The translations under genes were made by a program, and so were the position numbers. Of a stretch of DNA of 6,013 nucleotides, positions 1-5,987 are shown in pieces. This stretch comes from Thermoplasmata archaeon (lineage in GTDB: Archaea; Thermoplasmatota; Thermoplasmata; Thermoplasmatales; Thermoplasmataceae). Within the stretch, counting starts at the first letter, position 1. The number at the start of each line of letters is the position of its first letter. The stretch is taken from positions 1 through 6,013 of the forward strand of contig JAKAAI010000109.1 in the NCBI GenBank assembly GCA_021797055.1. Reading direction: 5' to 3'. A model generated the notes under the pieces. It was given only the letters and a program-made list of their open reading frames with translations, was not told the origin of the DNA and made no database searches.

Positions 1-23
1 ACACTTTTTTCAAAATATTTAAA

Positions 24-1643
24 ATGCAGTTTTCGTTGAGTTACCTGAGGCGGAGGTTGGGTCATCTGAAATTATGGGGTGTTCTTTCTTTAATTGTTTC
101 TGTATTGATTCTCTCTTTATCATTTACTTACATGGTATCATATTCAACAATCGGTTGTGATTGCTCTAATGTCGGGACAGATTATCGATCTGAACATTTC
201 ATGCAATCATATGAAGCAGCAGTGAATGACTCACCGGTAGTCCCAGCTGGTGTTACCAGTTATGTTTCCGTTGAGGTGGATAATTATCAGTATATTCCAA
301 CACCCGTGCCTTTCGATCTGAAAGTAAAGATTGGTTCTTATGCTCTGAGTGCGTATGAGTCCAGAACACTGGGAAATGTTGTGTGGTTCTCTCTCAATGG
401 TAGCATAATACCAAGCTGGATTCAATGCAATGCGAACTCTTCAAGTTCCTGCACACTTTACTGGCTCAGACTTGACTTCTCAATTCCAGGAAACTCGTCG
501 CTGCCTGTTTTCATGGGTTTCGATAACACCTCCGTTTCCAATTTTGCTGGAACAGACAGTCTGGAAGGTGAAGCACCACAGCTCAGCAGCATATATGGTG
601 AGTATGATAATGGTCACTTGATTTTCCCTCTTTATTGCAATTTTTCAGGTACGAATCTACCATCAAGCTGGACATGTTACGCAAACCGGACCGCAAAAGT
701 TTCCGTCGACAATGGTCTCATAATACAGGACAGTTTTAACGATGCCTATGCTTATGCAGTCTTAACAGACCCAATTGAACAGAACGAGATAATCGAATCT
801 CTCGTAACTGAAGCCAATGTAACTGCAGGATACCCGACGACTCAGGGAATTGGCCTGTCAACTACCACGGTACTGACGAATCATCTGGTATATTATGGAA
901 CACCATATGATTACTATTTTGAGAATGGATTGGAGGCTGATTTATATCATGCAGGAACTGGACCGAATCAGTTGATTCCTAATGCCGATAGCAGCCAGAT
1001 TTATTCAGCAATAAATTTCACCGGATATTCTTACATGGTAGGAATAGACTGGCTCAATTCCACACAGTACTGGTATCTCGATGGAAACACAGTGCTTGTT
1101 TCTCACAACAGCTCCGTATTATTTGGCTCATATTATCCAAGTGCCGGGATGACTTCTGGAGGTGCCGGTGCCGGGGTTCTCAAAATACAGTATATAAGGG
1201 GAAGGTACTTTCCACCGAATAATGTTATGCCTGAAGTATCTGGTGAATATGTCGTTTCAGACTTAGGATGCGTCAGGTTTACTGCATCTGGGATTCCATA
1301 TCAAGTGCCATGGTATCTTAACATCTCAAATTACCCATTCCTTGTTGAATCTGGTTCCCGATCTACCTGCGTAAAATTGCCGGCTGGTTTCTATTACTAC
1401 ACTGTGAGTACTTCTTACCAAGGCATAAAATATGCGGCAGCTGGAACATTCACTGTATCCAGTAGGGCAAGCACTTACGTTCTGGTTGTTTTTCCAGTAA
1501 ATTTAGGTGTCAGTTCTAAACCTAACAGAAGCAGCCCTTTACTGCCACCTGAAATTTATATCATAATATCTGAGATATTAATACTGGCAGCTGGAGCTAT
1601 TGTAATTTTAATAAGTAACAGAAAGAGGTTTAATTCCCGCTGA
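24..1643 (+). CDS. DUF2341-like, sequon-rich, doubly membrane-anchored surface protein
   Basis: A 539-residue envelope protein. A basic N-terminus (RRRLGHLK) precedes a membrane helix at about 17-40. A second helix at about 510-530 is followed by a basic tail (NRKRF), so both ends should be cytoplasmic and residues 41-509 outside. Residues about 93-170 have the DUF2341 pattern (VPFDLKVKIGSYALSAYES, LGNVVWFSLNGS, LPVFMGF), followed by the GEAPQLSSIYGEYDNG segment typical of archaeal members. Residues 200-400 look like a beta-sandwich, lectin-like region ending in a GGAGAGV/IQYIRGRYFPP motif. Residues 409-490 resemble the Ig/PEGA-like repeat of Thermoplasmata surface proteins (VRFTASGIP, WYLNISN, LPAGFYYYTV, GTFTVSS). 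The ectodomain has 13 N-X-S/T sequons and eight cysteines. The ATG at 24 is chosen because it retains the whole first helix. Adhesion, glycan binding or a role as glycoprotein scaffold are inferences; no catalytic motif is seen. Its stop lies inside the 3' end of the convergent gene. Confidence 0.85.
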   Translation: MQFSLSYLRRRLGHLKLWGVLSLIVSVLILSLSFTYMVSYSTIGCDCSNVGTDYRSEHFMQSYEAAVNDSPVVPAGVTSYVSVEVDNYQYIPTPVPFDLKVKIGSYALSAYESRTLGNVVWFSLNGSIIPSWIQCNANSSSSCTLYWLRLDFSIPGNSSLPVFMGFDNTSVSNFAGTDSLEGEAPQLSSIYGEYDNGHLIFPLYCNFSGTNLPSSWTCYANRTAKVSVDNGLIIQDSFNDAYAYAVLTDPIEQNEIIESLVTEANVTAGYPTTQGIGLSTTTVLTNHLVYYGTPYDYYFENGLEADLYHAGTGPNQLIPNADSSQIYSAINFTGYSYMVGIDWLNSTQYWYLDGNTVLVSHNSSVLFGSYYPSAGMTSGGAGAGVLKIQYIRGRYFPPNNVMPEVSGEYVVSDLGCVRFTASGIPYQVPWYLNISNYPFLVESGSRSTCVKLPAGFYYYTVSTSYQGIKYAAAGTFTVSSRASTYVLVVFPVNLGVSSKPNRSSPLLPPEIYIIISEILILAAGAIVILISNRKRFNSR

Positions 1644-2961
1644 CCGGGTACTGATTGGCGTTTTGTTTGGATTTTCCATAATTATTCAATCCAGCGCTGA
1701 GGAATGAGATGAAGAACAGGAAATTAGATACACATACGCTAACAAGCATTAGGTAGAAAATGTCATAACTGTATTTACCAAATGAAAACTGGAAATCTGT
1801 AATGTTCAGGAGTATTGACGGATAAGGCATCAGTGGTGAAACATTGTTATAAAAGGAGAGAAAAAGCAGATCAGATTCATGTACAACAAAATATTGCAGG
1901 CCATAACCAGCGAAACCATGGTAAGTTGAAATTATGCTAATAATTTCACCCACAATTGCAGTGATCAGAGCAAAGATACCAATCTTTCTGTATAATTCAG
2001 TTGAAAAACGGTAGAAAAGAAAGTAAAATGCGAACGCAAGAGCGATAGAAAGAAAAGAATAAATTACCGGCACCGCGACGTAGTTTCCAATCCTGGATGA
2101 AAGGAAACTGTATGTGGATGGAAACGGTGCAGCAAGGTGAAGGCCGTCCGGTGCAGGCAATATGGAAAATCCTGAGACCTGTAAATATATGCTTATAATT
2201 TCAAGTATGGCAATTAACACCATAATCTCGGCTATAATTTTTGCTTTTCCAGACGGCAACTTAAAGGATGATGCAATTAGTATGACGAAACCAGAAATTG
2301 CTATCAGAGATGCAGAGAATATGATCCAGGATACAGCAGAGAAGCTCAGAAACAGGACACGCGGACGGTCAACTATCAGACCTATCAGCGTCATGAAAAA
2401 CGTTAATGACAGGAGGATAAAACCAATTCCAGTGTAGGGAGAAGTTGAATTTTCATCCCCTTTATTACTGAAGATAAATTCCGGACGATAATCCGATCGG
2501 TACCTGTCAACAAGCCTGAGGCTGTTCTCTGTCAGGGCAAGGATGATCGGTATTCCGCTCACCTCAGCGGGCATGTGCCCACTCATGAGAGCGGCGACCT
2601 TTTTCATTGTGCCCTCGTCGGATATATTCAGGTACCTTTCTGTAATCATGTAAACGTAATTTTTTTTTCTATCTCTTTTAATGGTTATATCGTTAAGATC
2701 ACGAAGTAATATCACCTGAACTCCTATTTTTATAAGCTGTCTGTAGAGATAAACGAGAACGGCATTCAGGTTTTCCATGTCAAATGATTTTACCACCTCA
2801 ATGAAAAATTTCCTCTGATCCTTGATGGCAGAAAGGACGCTGTTAAAAATATCGTCCTCCAGTTTGTTTTCTGGAGAAAGCTTGATGCTGGCCAGATCTA
2901 TGTTGCCAAGGTAATCAATCAATGCCTTGAGTTGATCTTCAGCATCGTATTCCTTGCTCAT
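1630..2961 (-). CDS. Uncharacterised membrane protein: soluble N-terminal domain plus six predicted helices
   Basis: I do not recognise the family. With the ATG at 2961 the protein has 443 residues. Residues 1-170 are charged and mostly helical, without an obvious nucleotide-binding, metal-binding or catalytic motif. Hydrophobic segments follow at about 178-198, 203-230, 240-262, 294-317, 326-346 and 400-423. Putting the N-terminus inside places the basic loops (KLPSGKAK, FYRFSTELYRK) and the tail (GKSKQ) in the cytoplasm. The two long loops, including sequons N373 and N386, then lie outside, which fits the positive-inside rule. An in-frame GTG at 2976 would add five residues. I prefer the ATG because an AT-rich TATA element is centred 28 bases upstream of it, but only 13 from the GTG. 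It converges on the surface-protein gene with a 14-bp overlap. A sensor, transporter or assembly role is possible but unsupported. Confidence 0.8.
   Translation of the reverse strand: MSKEYDAEDQLKALIDYLGNIDLASIKLSPENKLEDDIFNSVLSAIKDQRKFFIEVVKSFDMENLNAVLVYLYRQLIKIGVQVILLRDLNDITIKRDRKKNYVYMITERYLNISDEGTMKKVAALMSGHMPAEVSGIPIILALTENSLRLVDRYRSDYRPEFIFSNKGDENSTSPYTGIGFILLSLTFFMTLIGLIVDRPRVLFLSFSAVSWIIFSASLIAISGFVILIASSFKLPSGKAKIIAEIMVLIAILEIISIYLQVSGFSILPAPDGLHLAAPFPSTYSFLSSRIGNYVAVPVIYSFLSIALAFAFYFLFYRFSTELYRKIGIFALITAIVGEIISIISTYHGFAGYGLQYFVVHESDLLFLSFYNNVSPLMPYPSILLNITDFQFSFGKYSYDIFYLMLVSVCVSNFLFFISFLSAGLNNYGKSKQNANQYPVSGN
1661..1675 (+). terminator. Possible T-rich terminator of the surface-protein gene
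   Basis: The sequence TTTTGTTTGGATTTT begins 17 bases after the surface-protein stop codon. Archaeal RNA polymerase terminates at T-rich tracts without needing a hairpin, so this is a plausible 3' end. It lies inside the oppositely oriented membrane-protein gene, so the signal could also be chance codon composition. Confidence 0.3.
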
Positions 2962-2983
2962 TACCGATAATAGCACTTATTTG

Positions 2984-2996
2984 TAAATAAATATTA
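2984..2996 (-). promoter_or_regulatory. TATA box for the six-helix membrane protein gene
   Basis: Read on the minus strand, the element is TAATATTTATTTA, centred at about 2989. That is 28 bases upstream of the ATG at 2961, the normal archaeal distance from TATA box to transcription start. This implies a leaderless message starting at or next to that ATG and argues against the GTG at 2976. No Shine-Dalgarno-like sequence precedes either codon. Confidence 0.55.
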
Positions 2997-3116
2997 GCTG
3001 GTCATTCTTACCACTCCGAAAGAACCACGAGCAGGCCAAGGATGTATGAAAGGTCAAATATATTAACAGGATGTATAACTGAAGCCGTATTAGCCTAGAG
3101 AGATACGAGAATCTTC

Positions 3117-3227
3117 ATGAGAGTGGATTATATTACATTTAGCCAGTCTGCTAACCAGACGAATTATCTAATTTTTACAAATAAATTGTTGCAAAATAGT
3201 GATAAGATTCTTATAATGAAAAAATAG
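3117..3227 (+). CDS. Doubtful 36-residue ORF, small protein or gene remnant
   Basis: ATG at 3117 to TAG at 3225-3227 encodes a 36-residue peptide beginning MRVDYITFSQS and ending KILIMKK. The predicted strand-helix-strand pattern could be the start of a Rossmann-like fold, but 36 residues are too few for a full domain. No TATA box lies at the leaderless distance. The nearest AT-rich element (ATATATTA, about 3057-3064) would give a leader of roughly 30 bases with no clear ribosome binding site. Upstream the frame is open to 2991 except for one TAG at 3096, so a decayed gene is an alternative. Chance is quite possible. Confidence 0.15.
   Translation: MRVDYITFSQSANQTNYLIFTNKLLQNSDKILIMKK
3219..3224 (-). 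terminator. Possible T-tract terminator of the FkbM-family gene
   Basis: On the minus strand a run of six T residues lies 12 bases beyond the TAA stop (3238-3236) of the FkbM-family methyltransferase, within CTATTTTTTCATT. No hairpin precedes it, which is normal for archaeal intrinsic termination. Confidence 0.4.
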
Positions 3228-3235
3228 TTTGAAAT

Positions 3236-4003
3236 TTAAGCAGTGTAAAAGAGATTTTTAACTTTGTCCATGAATTTATTCTCTGAAGAACTGGTTCTAC
3301 CTTCAAATTTGAGAGAGTATCCATGATCTAAAAGGTAGCGATGACAAATCTTCCTTAGTTCTTGGCTATGGGTCTCAATAATAATTCTTGGCTTAAACTT
3401 ACTTATCGTTTTTTCAGCACCGCGTAAAACCTCATATTCGAATCCTTCAACATCGATTTTCAAAAGATCGACTCTTTCAAACGAGTAGTTATCAAGCCTT
3501 TCCGTCTTAATTTTGAGATTGCCGCCTTTTGAAAACATTCCGCCGCAAGTGTTTCCGTTGACTTCTTCTCCTTGCCCTAATGCAACATTGTAAGCAACCA
3601 CATCTACTGCGTTAAGTTTGACGTTTTTCTCTAACTCAGTGAAAACATCAAAAAGAGGTTCGAAGGCAATCACTTTTGCGCCGAATTTCTTAGACCACCA
3701 GATTGCAGAATCCCCATAATTAGCGCCGGCATCTATTACAACCTGCCCACCATTTGGGGTAAACCCTTCAACATTGTAAATGCCCAGCAAAAATATCTCT
3801 CTCAACAACTCAGGTGGAGTTCTTTCCGTAAAGTAACAACCTTGCGAAGTCGCAGATTCAACTATGGTTTTTATCCAATTTTCGTATGATTTTTTTCTAT
3901 AACGTGTAGAAAATAGATCAAGAATAATGCTGTGTCCATAGCCGAATTTAGAAAGTTCTGAATGTTCATTAAGCTTCCAGCGTAAAACTCTAATTATGTG
4001 CAA
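3236..4003 (-). CDS. FkbM-family SAM-dependent methyltransferase
   Basis: This 255-residue protein carries the FkbM-family methyltransferase core. Motif I for S-adenosylmethionine is VVIDAGANYGDSA (88-100). The acidic end of strand 2 is VIAFEP (111-116, E115). LDNYSF (170-175) leads into the diagnostic KIDVEGFEYEVLRGA (182-196), and strand 5 is RIIIETH (206-212). Family members O-methylate sugars or polyketide hydroxyls; the substrate here is unknown, though the nearby glycosyltransferase suggests a glycan. The first codon is TTG, directly preceded by an in-frame TAG. No ATG occurs in frame before M156, inside the catalytic domain. A TATA box 26 bases upstream supports a leaderless TTG start, though loss of an original N-terminus is possible. 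Four of its 13 arginines use CGN, against two of 16 in the divergent neighbour, a weak hint of different ancestry. It is transcribed divergently from the other methyltransferase. Confidence 0.85.
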   Translation of the reverse strand: MHIIRVLRWKLNEHSELSKFGYGHSIILDLFSTRYRKKSYENWIKTIVESATSQGCYFTERTPPELLREIFLLGIYNVEGFTPNGGQVVIDAGANYGDSAIWWSKKFGAKVIAFEPLFDVFTELEKNVKLNAVDVVAYNVALGQGEEVNGNTCGGMFSKGGNLKIKTERLDNYSFERVDLLKIDVEGFEYEVLRGAEKTISKFKPRIIIETHSQELRKICHRYLLDHGYSLKFEGRTSSSENKFMDKVKNLFYTA

Positions 4004-4025
4004 CTAAACAAGAAGAGATAATTAA

Positions 4026-4032
4026 CTTATAA
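4026..4032 (-). promoter_or_regulatory. TATA box for the FkbM-family gene
   Basis: TTATAAG on the minus strand is centred at 4029, 26 bases upstream of the TTG at 4003. This is the expected archaeal spacing for transcription starting at the start codon, and it is the main evidence that the unusual TTG is the genuine start. Confidence 0.55.
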
Positions 4033-4041
4033 TCATTACTG

Positions 4042-4062
4042 TTATTGAACATTATTCAACAA
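4042..4062. repeat. Imperfect inverted repeat between divergent promoters, candidate operator
   Basis: Eight-base arms TTATTGAA (4042-4049) and TTCAACAA (4055-4062) flank the 5-base spacer CATTA and match at seven of eight positions, with an inner perfect core TTGAA/TTCAA. The centre at 4052 lies about 23 bases upstream of the minus-strand TATA centre. Its position and symmetry suit a dimeric regulator, but no regulator gene is in the window. Confidence 0.35.
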
Positions 4063-4079
4063 TGCCTGGAATAGAGGCA
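4063..4079. repeat. Second inverted repeat TGCCT-N7-AGGCA, candidate operator
   Basis: Perfect 5-base arms TGCCT (4063-4067) and AGGCA (4075-4079) are separated by GGAATAG. It abuts the preceding dyad, with centres 19 bases apart, and lies just upstream of the plus-strand TATA box at 4094. It is GC-richer than its AT-rich surroundings. Short arms mean chance cannot be excluded. Confidence 0.3.
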
Positions 4080-4093
4080 CATCAAAACATAAT

Positions 4094-4099
4094 TATAAA
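4094..4099 (+). promoter_or_regulatory. TATA box for the Methyltransf_24-like gene
   Basis: TATAAA, within AATTATAAAC, is centred about 28 bases upstream of the ATG at 4125. This predicts a leaderless transcript starting at or a base or two before the ATG. There is no Shine-Dalgarno site in the TTCTCGTATAACTTTTT stretch before the start. Confidence 0.6.
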
Positions 4100-4124
4100 C
4101 TGGTTAGTTCTCGTATAACTTTTT

Positions 4125-4922
4125 ATGGAGACGGTAAAAAACCTGAAGAAAACGTCCTATGTTTTCAGAAGCGTAAAAAACTGGTTAAAAACTTCAAGGG
4201 AACTCTCCACATGGAGGGAAAACGGTCTGAAACAGATTGATTTGGAGTTCAGGGATAAAACTTACTTCAACAAAGTTACCCTTGGGACAGCATGGGCCCT
4301 TATCTCATATTATTACTGGTCAAGAAAACTTGACTCCTACAGCAGAGATGACCTTATTGCCCTGAAGAAGATCTGTGAAAATATATACGAGAGGATCAGG
4401 GAAAATTGCGAAAGCTGGCCCAGAGGCGGATGGGGGCTACAGGGAACACATGGAATACTGTTTCTTATAGTCAGGAAATATAAACCGGAGCTGTTTGTAG
4501 AAACAGGAATTGCGCATGGATACTCATCCACGATAATATTGAAGGCCATGGAAATGAACGATCTGGGCTCACTCATAAGCATAGATGCTTCCGATCATTT
4601 CGAAATATGTGGGAAAACCACACCCATTGGATGGGTTGTTCCGGATGACCTCAGGAAACGATGGTCCATCCGGCTTGGGTTATCGTCAGAGGTACTTCCT
4701 ACAATCACTGAAAGTATTGACATCTTTTACCATGATTCCTCACACACAGAGGAAAATATGATCAGTGAATACATTTGGGCCAGAAACAGTCTAAAACATA
4801 ACGGCATTTTAATTTCTGATGACATTGATGACAACAGGGCATGGGTCAACTTTCATGAAACAAATGGGGACATGATAGAGATTATAAGATCAGTTACAAC
4901 AGGAGTTTCGATTAAATCCTGA
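4125..4922 (+). CDS. Class I SAM-dependent methyltransferase, Methyltransf_24-like
   Basis: A 265-residue soluble protein with a Rossmann methyltransferase core in its second half. The SAM-binding glycine loop is FVETGIAHGYSS (124-135). The acidic residue after strand 2 lies in LISIDASD (150-157, D154). IDIFYHDSSHTEENM (198-212) and GILISDDIDDN (227-237) match the IDGDHSY-like and FDD-like acidic motifs of Methyltransf_24 proteins. Those acidic and histidine residues suggest possible metal-assisted O-methylation, as known in related families; that is inference. The N-terminal 110 residues are basic, aromatic-rich and helical, without a recognised domain. A TATA box 28 bases upstream fixes the ATG as a leaderless start. 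Arginine is almost entirely AGG/AGA. It lies 81 bp upstream of a glycosyltransferase on the same strand, so a sugar or glycan substituent is the likeliest target. Distant CmcI-type enzymes are an alternative assignment. Confidence 0.8.
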   Translation: METVKNLKKTSYVFRSVKNWLKTSRELSTWRENGLKQIDLEFRDKTYFNKVTLGTAWALISYYYWSRKLDSYSRDDLIALKKICENIYERIRENCESWPRGGWGLQGTHGILFLIVRKYKPELFVETGIAHGYSSTIILKAMEMNDLGSLISIDASDHFEICGKTTPIGWVVPDDLRKRWSIRLGLSSEVLPTITESIDIFYHDSSHTEENMISEYIWARNSLKHNGILISDDIDDNRAWVNFHETNGDMIEIIRSVTTGVSIKS

Positions 4923-4963
4923 TATCTGAATGCTGATTTTACAATTCCTAAGATTCAAGCGGA

Positions 4964-4971
4964 ATATAAAA
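4964..4971 (+). promoter_or_regulatory. Possible TATA box for the glycosyltransferase gene
   Basis: ATATAAAA is centred about 36 bases upstream of the ATG at 5004. Normal spacing would start transcription near 4994 and leave a leader of about 10 bases (CCCGGAATTC). This gene would then differ from its neighbours in not being leaderless. Co-transcription from the gene upstream is also possible across the 81-bp gap. Confidence 0.4.
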
Positions 4972-5003
4972 TTCAGAAACAAATATTACTGTTCCCGGAA
5001 TTC

Positions 5004-5987
5004 ATGTATGTGTTTATCAGCGTTGTGATTACGGCATACAATAGAAAGGAATACATATTAGACGCCGTAAAATCCGTTTTAGATCAAACATTAAGCAGGA
5101 AAAATTATGAGATTATAGTGATAAAGAACTTTCTGGATCCCGAAATTGACGGATATTGCAGCGAAAATTCCGTGAGGATCATCAATACAGGGGATGTTCC
5201 TCAGGGGGAGCATATCTATAAAGGTATAACCGAGTCGAAGGGAGACATAATTTCATTTCTGGACGATGACGATCTCTATGATTCAAACAGATTAGCATCT
5301 GTTTTCGATGTCTATTCTTCATATCCGCAGCTTTTGTATTACAGGAATGATCTGAAGGTTGTTGATACAACCGGAGCGAGCGTTTCTGAAGTGGATCCTG
5401 AAGGGAAGGATGGACTGGAAATTTTTGATACTGGAAGCGTTCTCATAAAAGGTATAAGAACATTCAGATGGAATATGAGCTGCATCGCAGTCAGGAAACA
5501 AATCTACCTTAAATACCTGGATTATGTGAAAAATATCAGAGCTGCACCTGATCTCTCAACTTTCTATATGGCGTATGAAACAGGCGGTCTGTTTGCCTGG
5601 GACCACAGGAAGCTGACTGTGTACAGATTAAATGAAAAATCCATGACAAAGATCAAGGGCGAACACAATGATGCGTTGAGGGAATTCAACAGCCTGCTTC
5701 CACTTGTGAATTACCTGGAAAAGAAAGAGACTTTAATGGATTATGAAAAGACAATGTGTAAGTTAAGGGCAATTTCAATATGGGACGGTGCTCCTCTTTC
5801 CATAAGGGAAATATTGGGCATTCCTGTTAAATTTATCAGGGGCAGGATAACCAGCAAATATGATCTCTCAGTTTTTACATTCATTATTTTTATCGTGTTC
5901 GTTACCACCTTACTTGGAACTGATTACTTAAAATCAGTAAGAAAAGCAGTTGACAGATTGTGGCATTATGAAAATAAGTATTCGTGA
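5004..5987 (+). CDS. Family 2 (GT-A) glycosyltransferase with C-terminal membrane anchor
   Basis: A 327-residue glycosyltransferase that would transfer a sugar from a nucleotide or dolichol-phosphate donor to a glycan at the cytoplasmic face of the membrane. The GT2 opening SVVITAYNRKEYILDAVKSV runs from 6 to 25. The metal/nucleotide-binding DXD lies in DIISFLDDDDLYDSNRL (81-97, acidic run 87-90). Residues 180-213 (APDLSTFYMAYETGG, then KLTVYRLNEKSMT) match the acceptor-side region of GT2 enzymes, where D183 is a candidate catalytic base. The usual VDDGSTD after strand 2 is replaced by VIKNFLDPEID (39-49). A hydrophobic helix at about 289-306 followed by a basic, possibly amphipathic tail suggests membrane attachment. 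The ATG at 5004 gives a complete N-terminal strand; GTG at 5010 is an alternative that would lose two residues. Together with two methyltransferase genes it suggests a surface-glycan or N-glycan locus. Donor and acceptor cannot be told from sequence. Confidence 0.88.
   Translation: MYVFISVVITAYNRKEYILDAVKSVLDQTLSRKNYEIIVIKNFLDPEIDGYCSENSVRIINTGDVPQGEHIYKGITESKGDIISFLDDDDLYDSNRLASVFDVYSSYPQLLYYRNDLKVVDTTGASVSEVDPEGKDGLEIFDTGSVLIKGIRTFRWNMSCIAVRKQIYLKYLDYVKNIRAAPDLSTFYMAYETGGLFAWDHRKLTVYRLNEKSMTKIKGEHNDALREFNSLLPLVNYLEKKETLMDYEKTMCKLRAISIWDGAPLSIREILGIPVKFIRGRITSKYDLSVFTFIIFIVFVTTLLGTDYLKSVRKAVDRLWHYENKYS

Larger units (their letters stand above)
2962..3235. other. Intergenic stretch between two minus-strand genes
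   Basis: This 274-bp region holds the TATA element of the membrane-protein gene at its left end and a T-tract (minus strand) beyond the FkbM-family gene at its right end. The middle is AT-rich and stop-rich in most frames. A small hairpin with 5-bp arms (GTCTG 3146-3150, CAGAC 3156-3160) and a 36-codon plus-strand ORF at 3117-3227 are the only structures I see. No tRNA-like fold or insertion-sequence end is recognisable. Confidence 0.5.

Noticed and set aside
11..23. AT-rich CAAAATATTTAAA just before the first ATG as a TATA box
   Set aside because: It directly abuts the start codon, so transcription would begin inside the gene; the true promoter probably lies before the window.
1159..1178. 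Short tandem GGTGCC repeat
   Set aside because: Two copies only; it encodes the GGAGAGV stretch that looks like a family motif, so it is explained by protein sequence rather than a DNA repeat.
2162..2437. A 91-codon plus-strand reading frame
   Set aside because: It lies wholly inside the minus-strand membrane-protein gene; its sequence is the antisense of hydrophobic helix codons and has no promoter of its own.
3042..3098. An 18-codon plus-strand ORF (MYERSNILTG...)
   Set aside because: Too short, no TATA box about 26 bases upstream and no recognisable peptide; noted only as part of the possible remnant frame.
3146..3160. Hairpin GTCTG-CTAAC-CAGAC
   Set aside because: The arms are only 5 bp, there is no T-tract after it on either strand, and archaeal termination does not depend on hairpins; likely chance.
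4337..4582. An 81-codon minus-strand reading frame
   Set aside because: It is antisense to the methyltransferase at 4125-4922, whose SAM-binding motif lies in this region, and has no TATA box or recognisable protein features.
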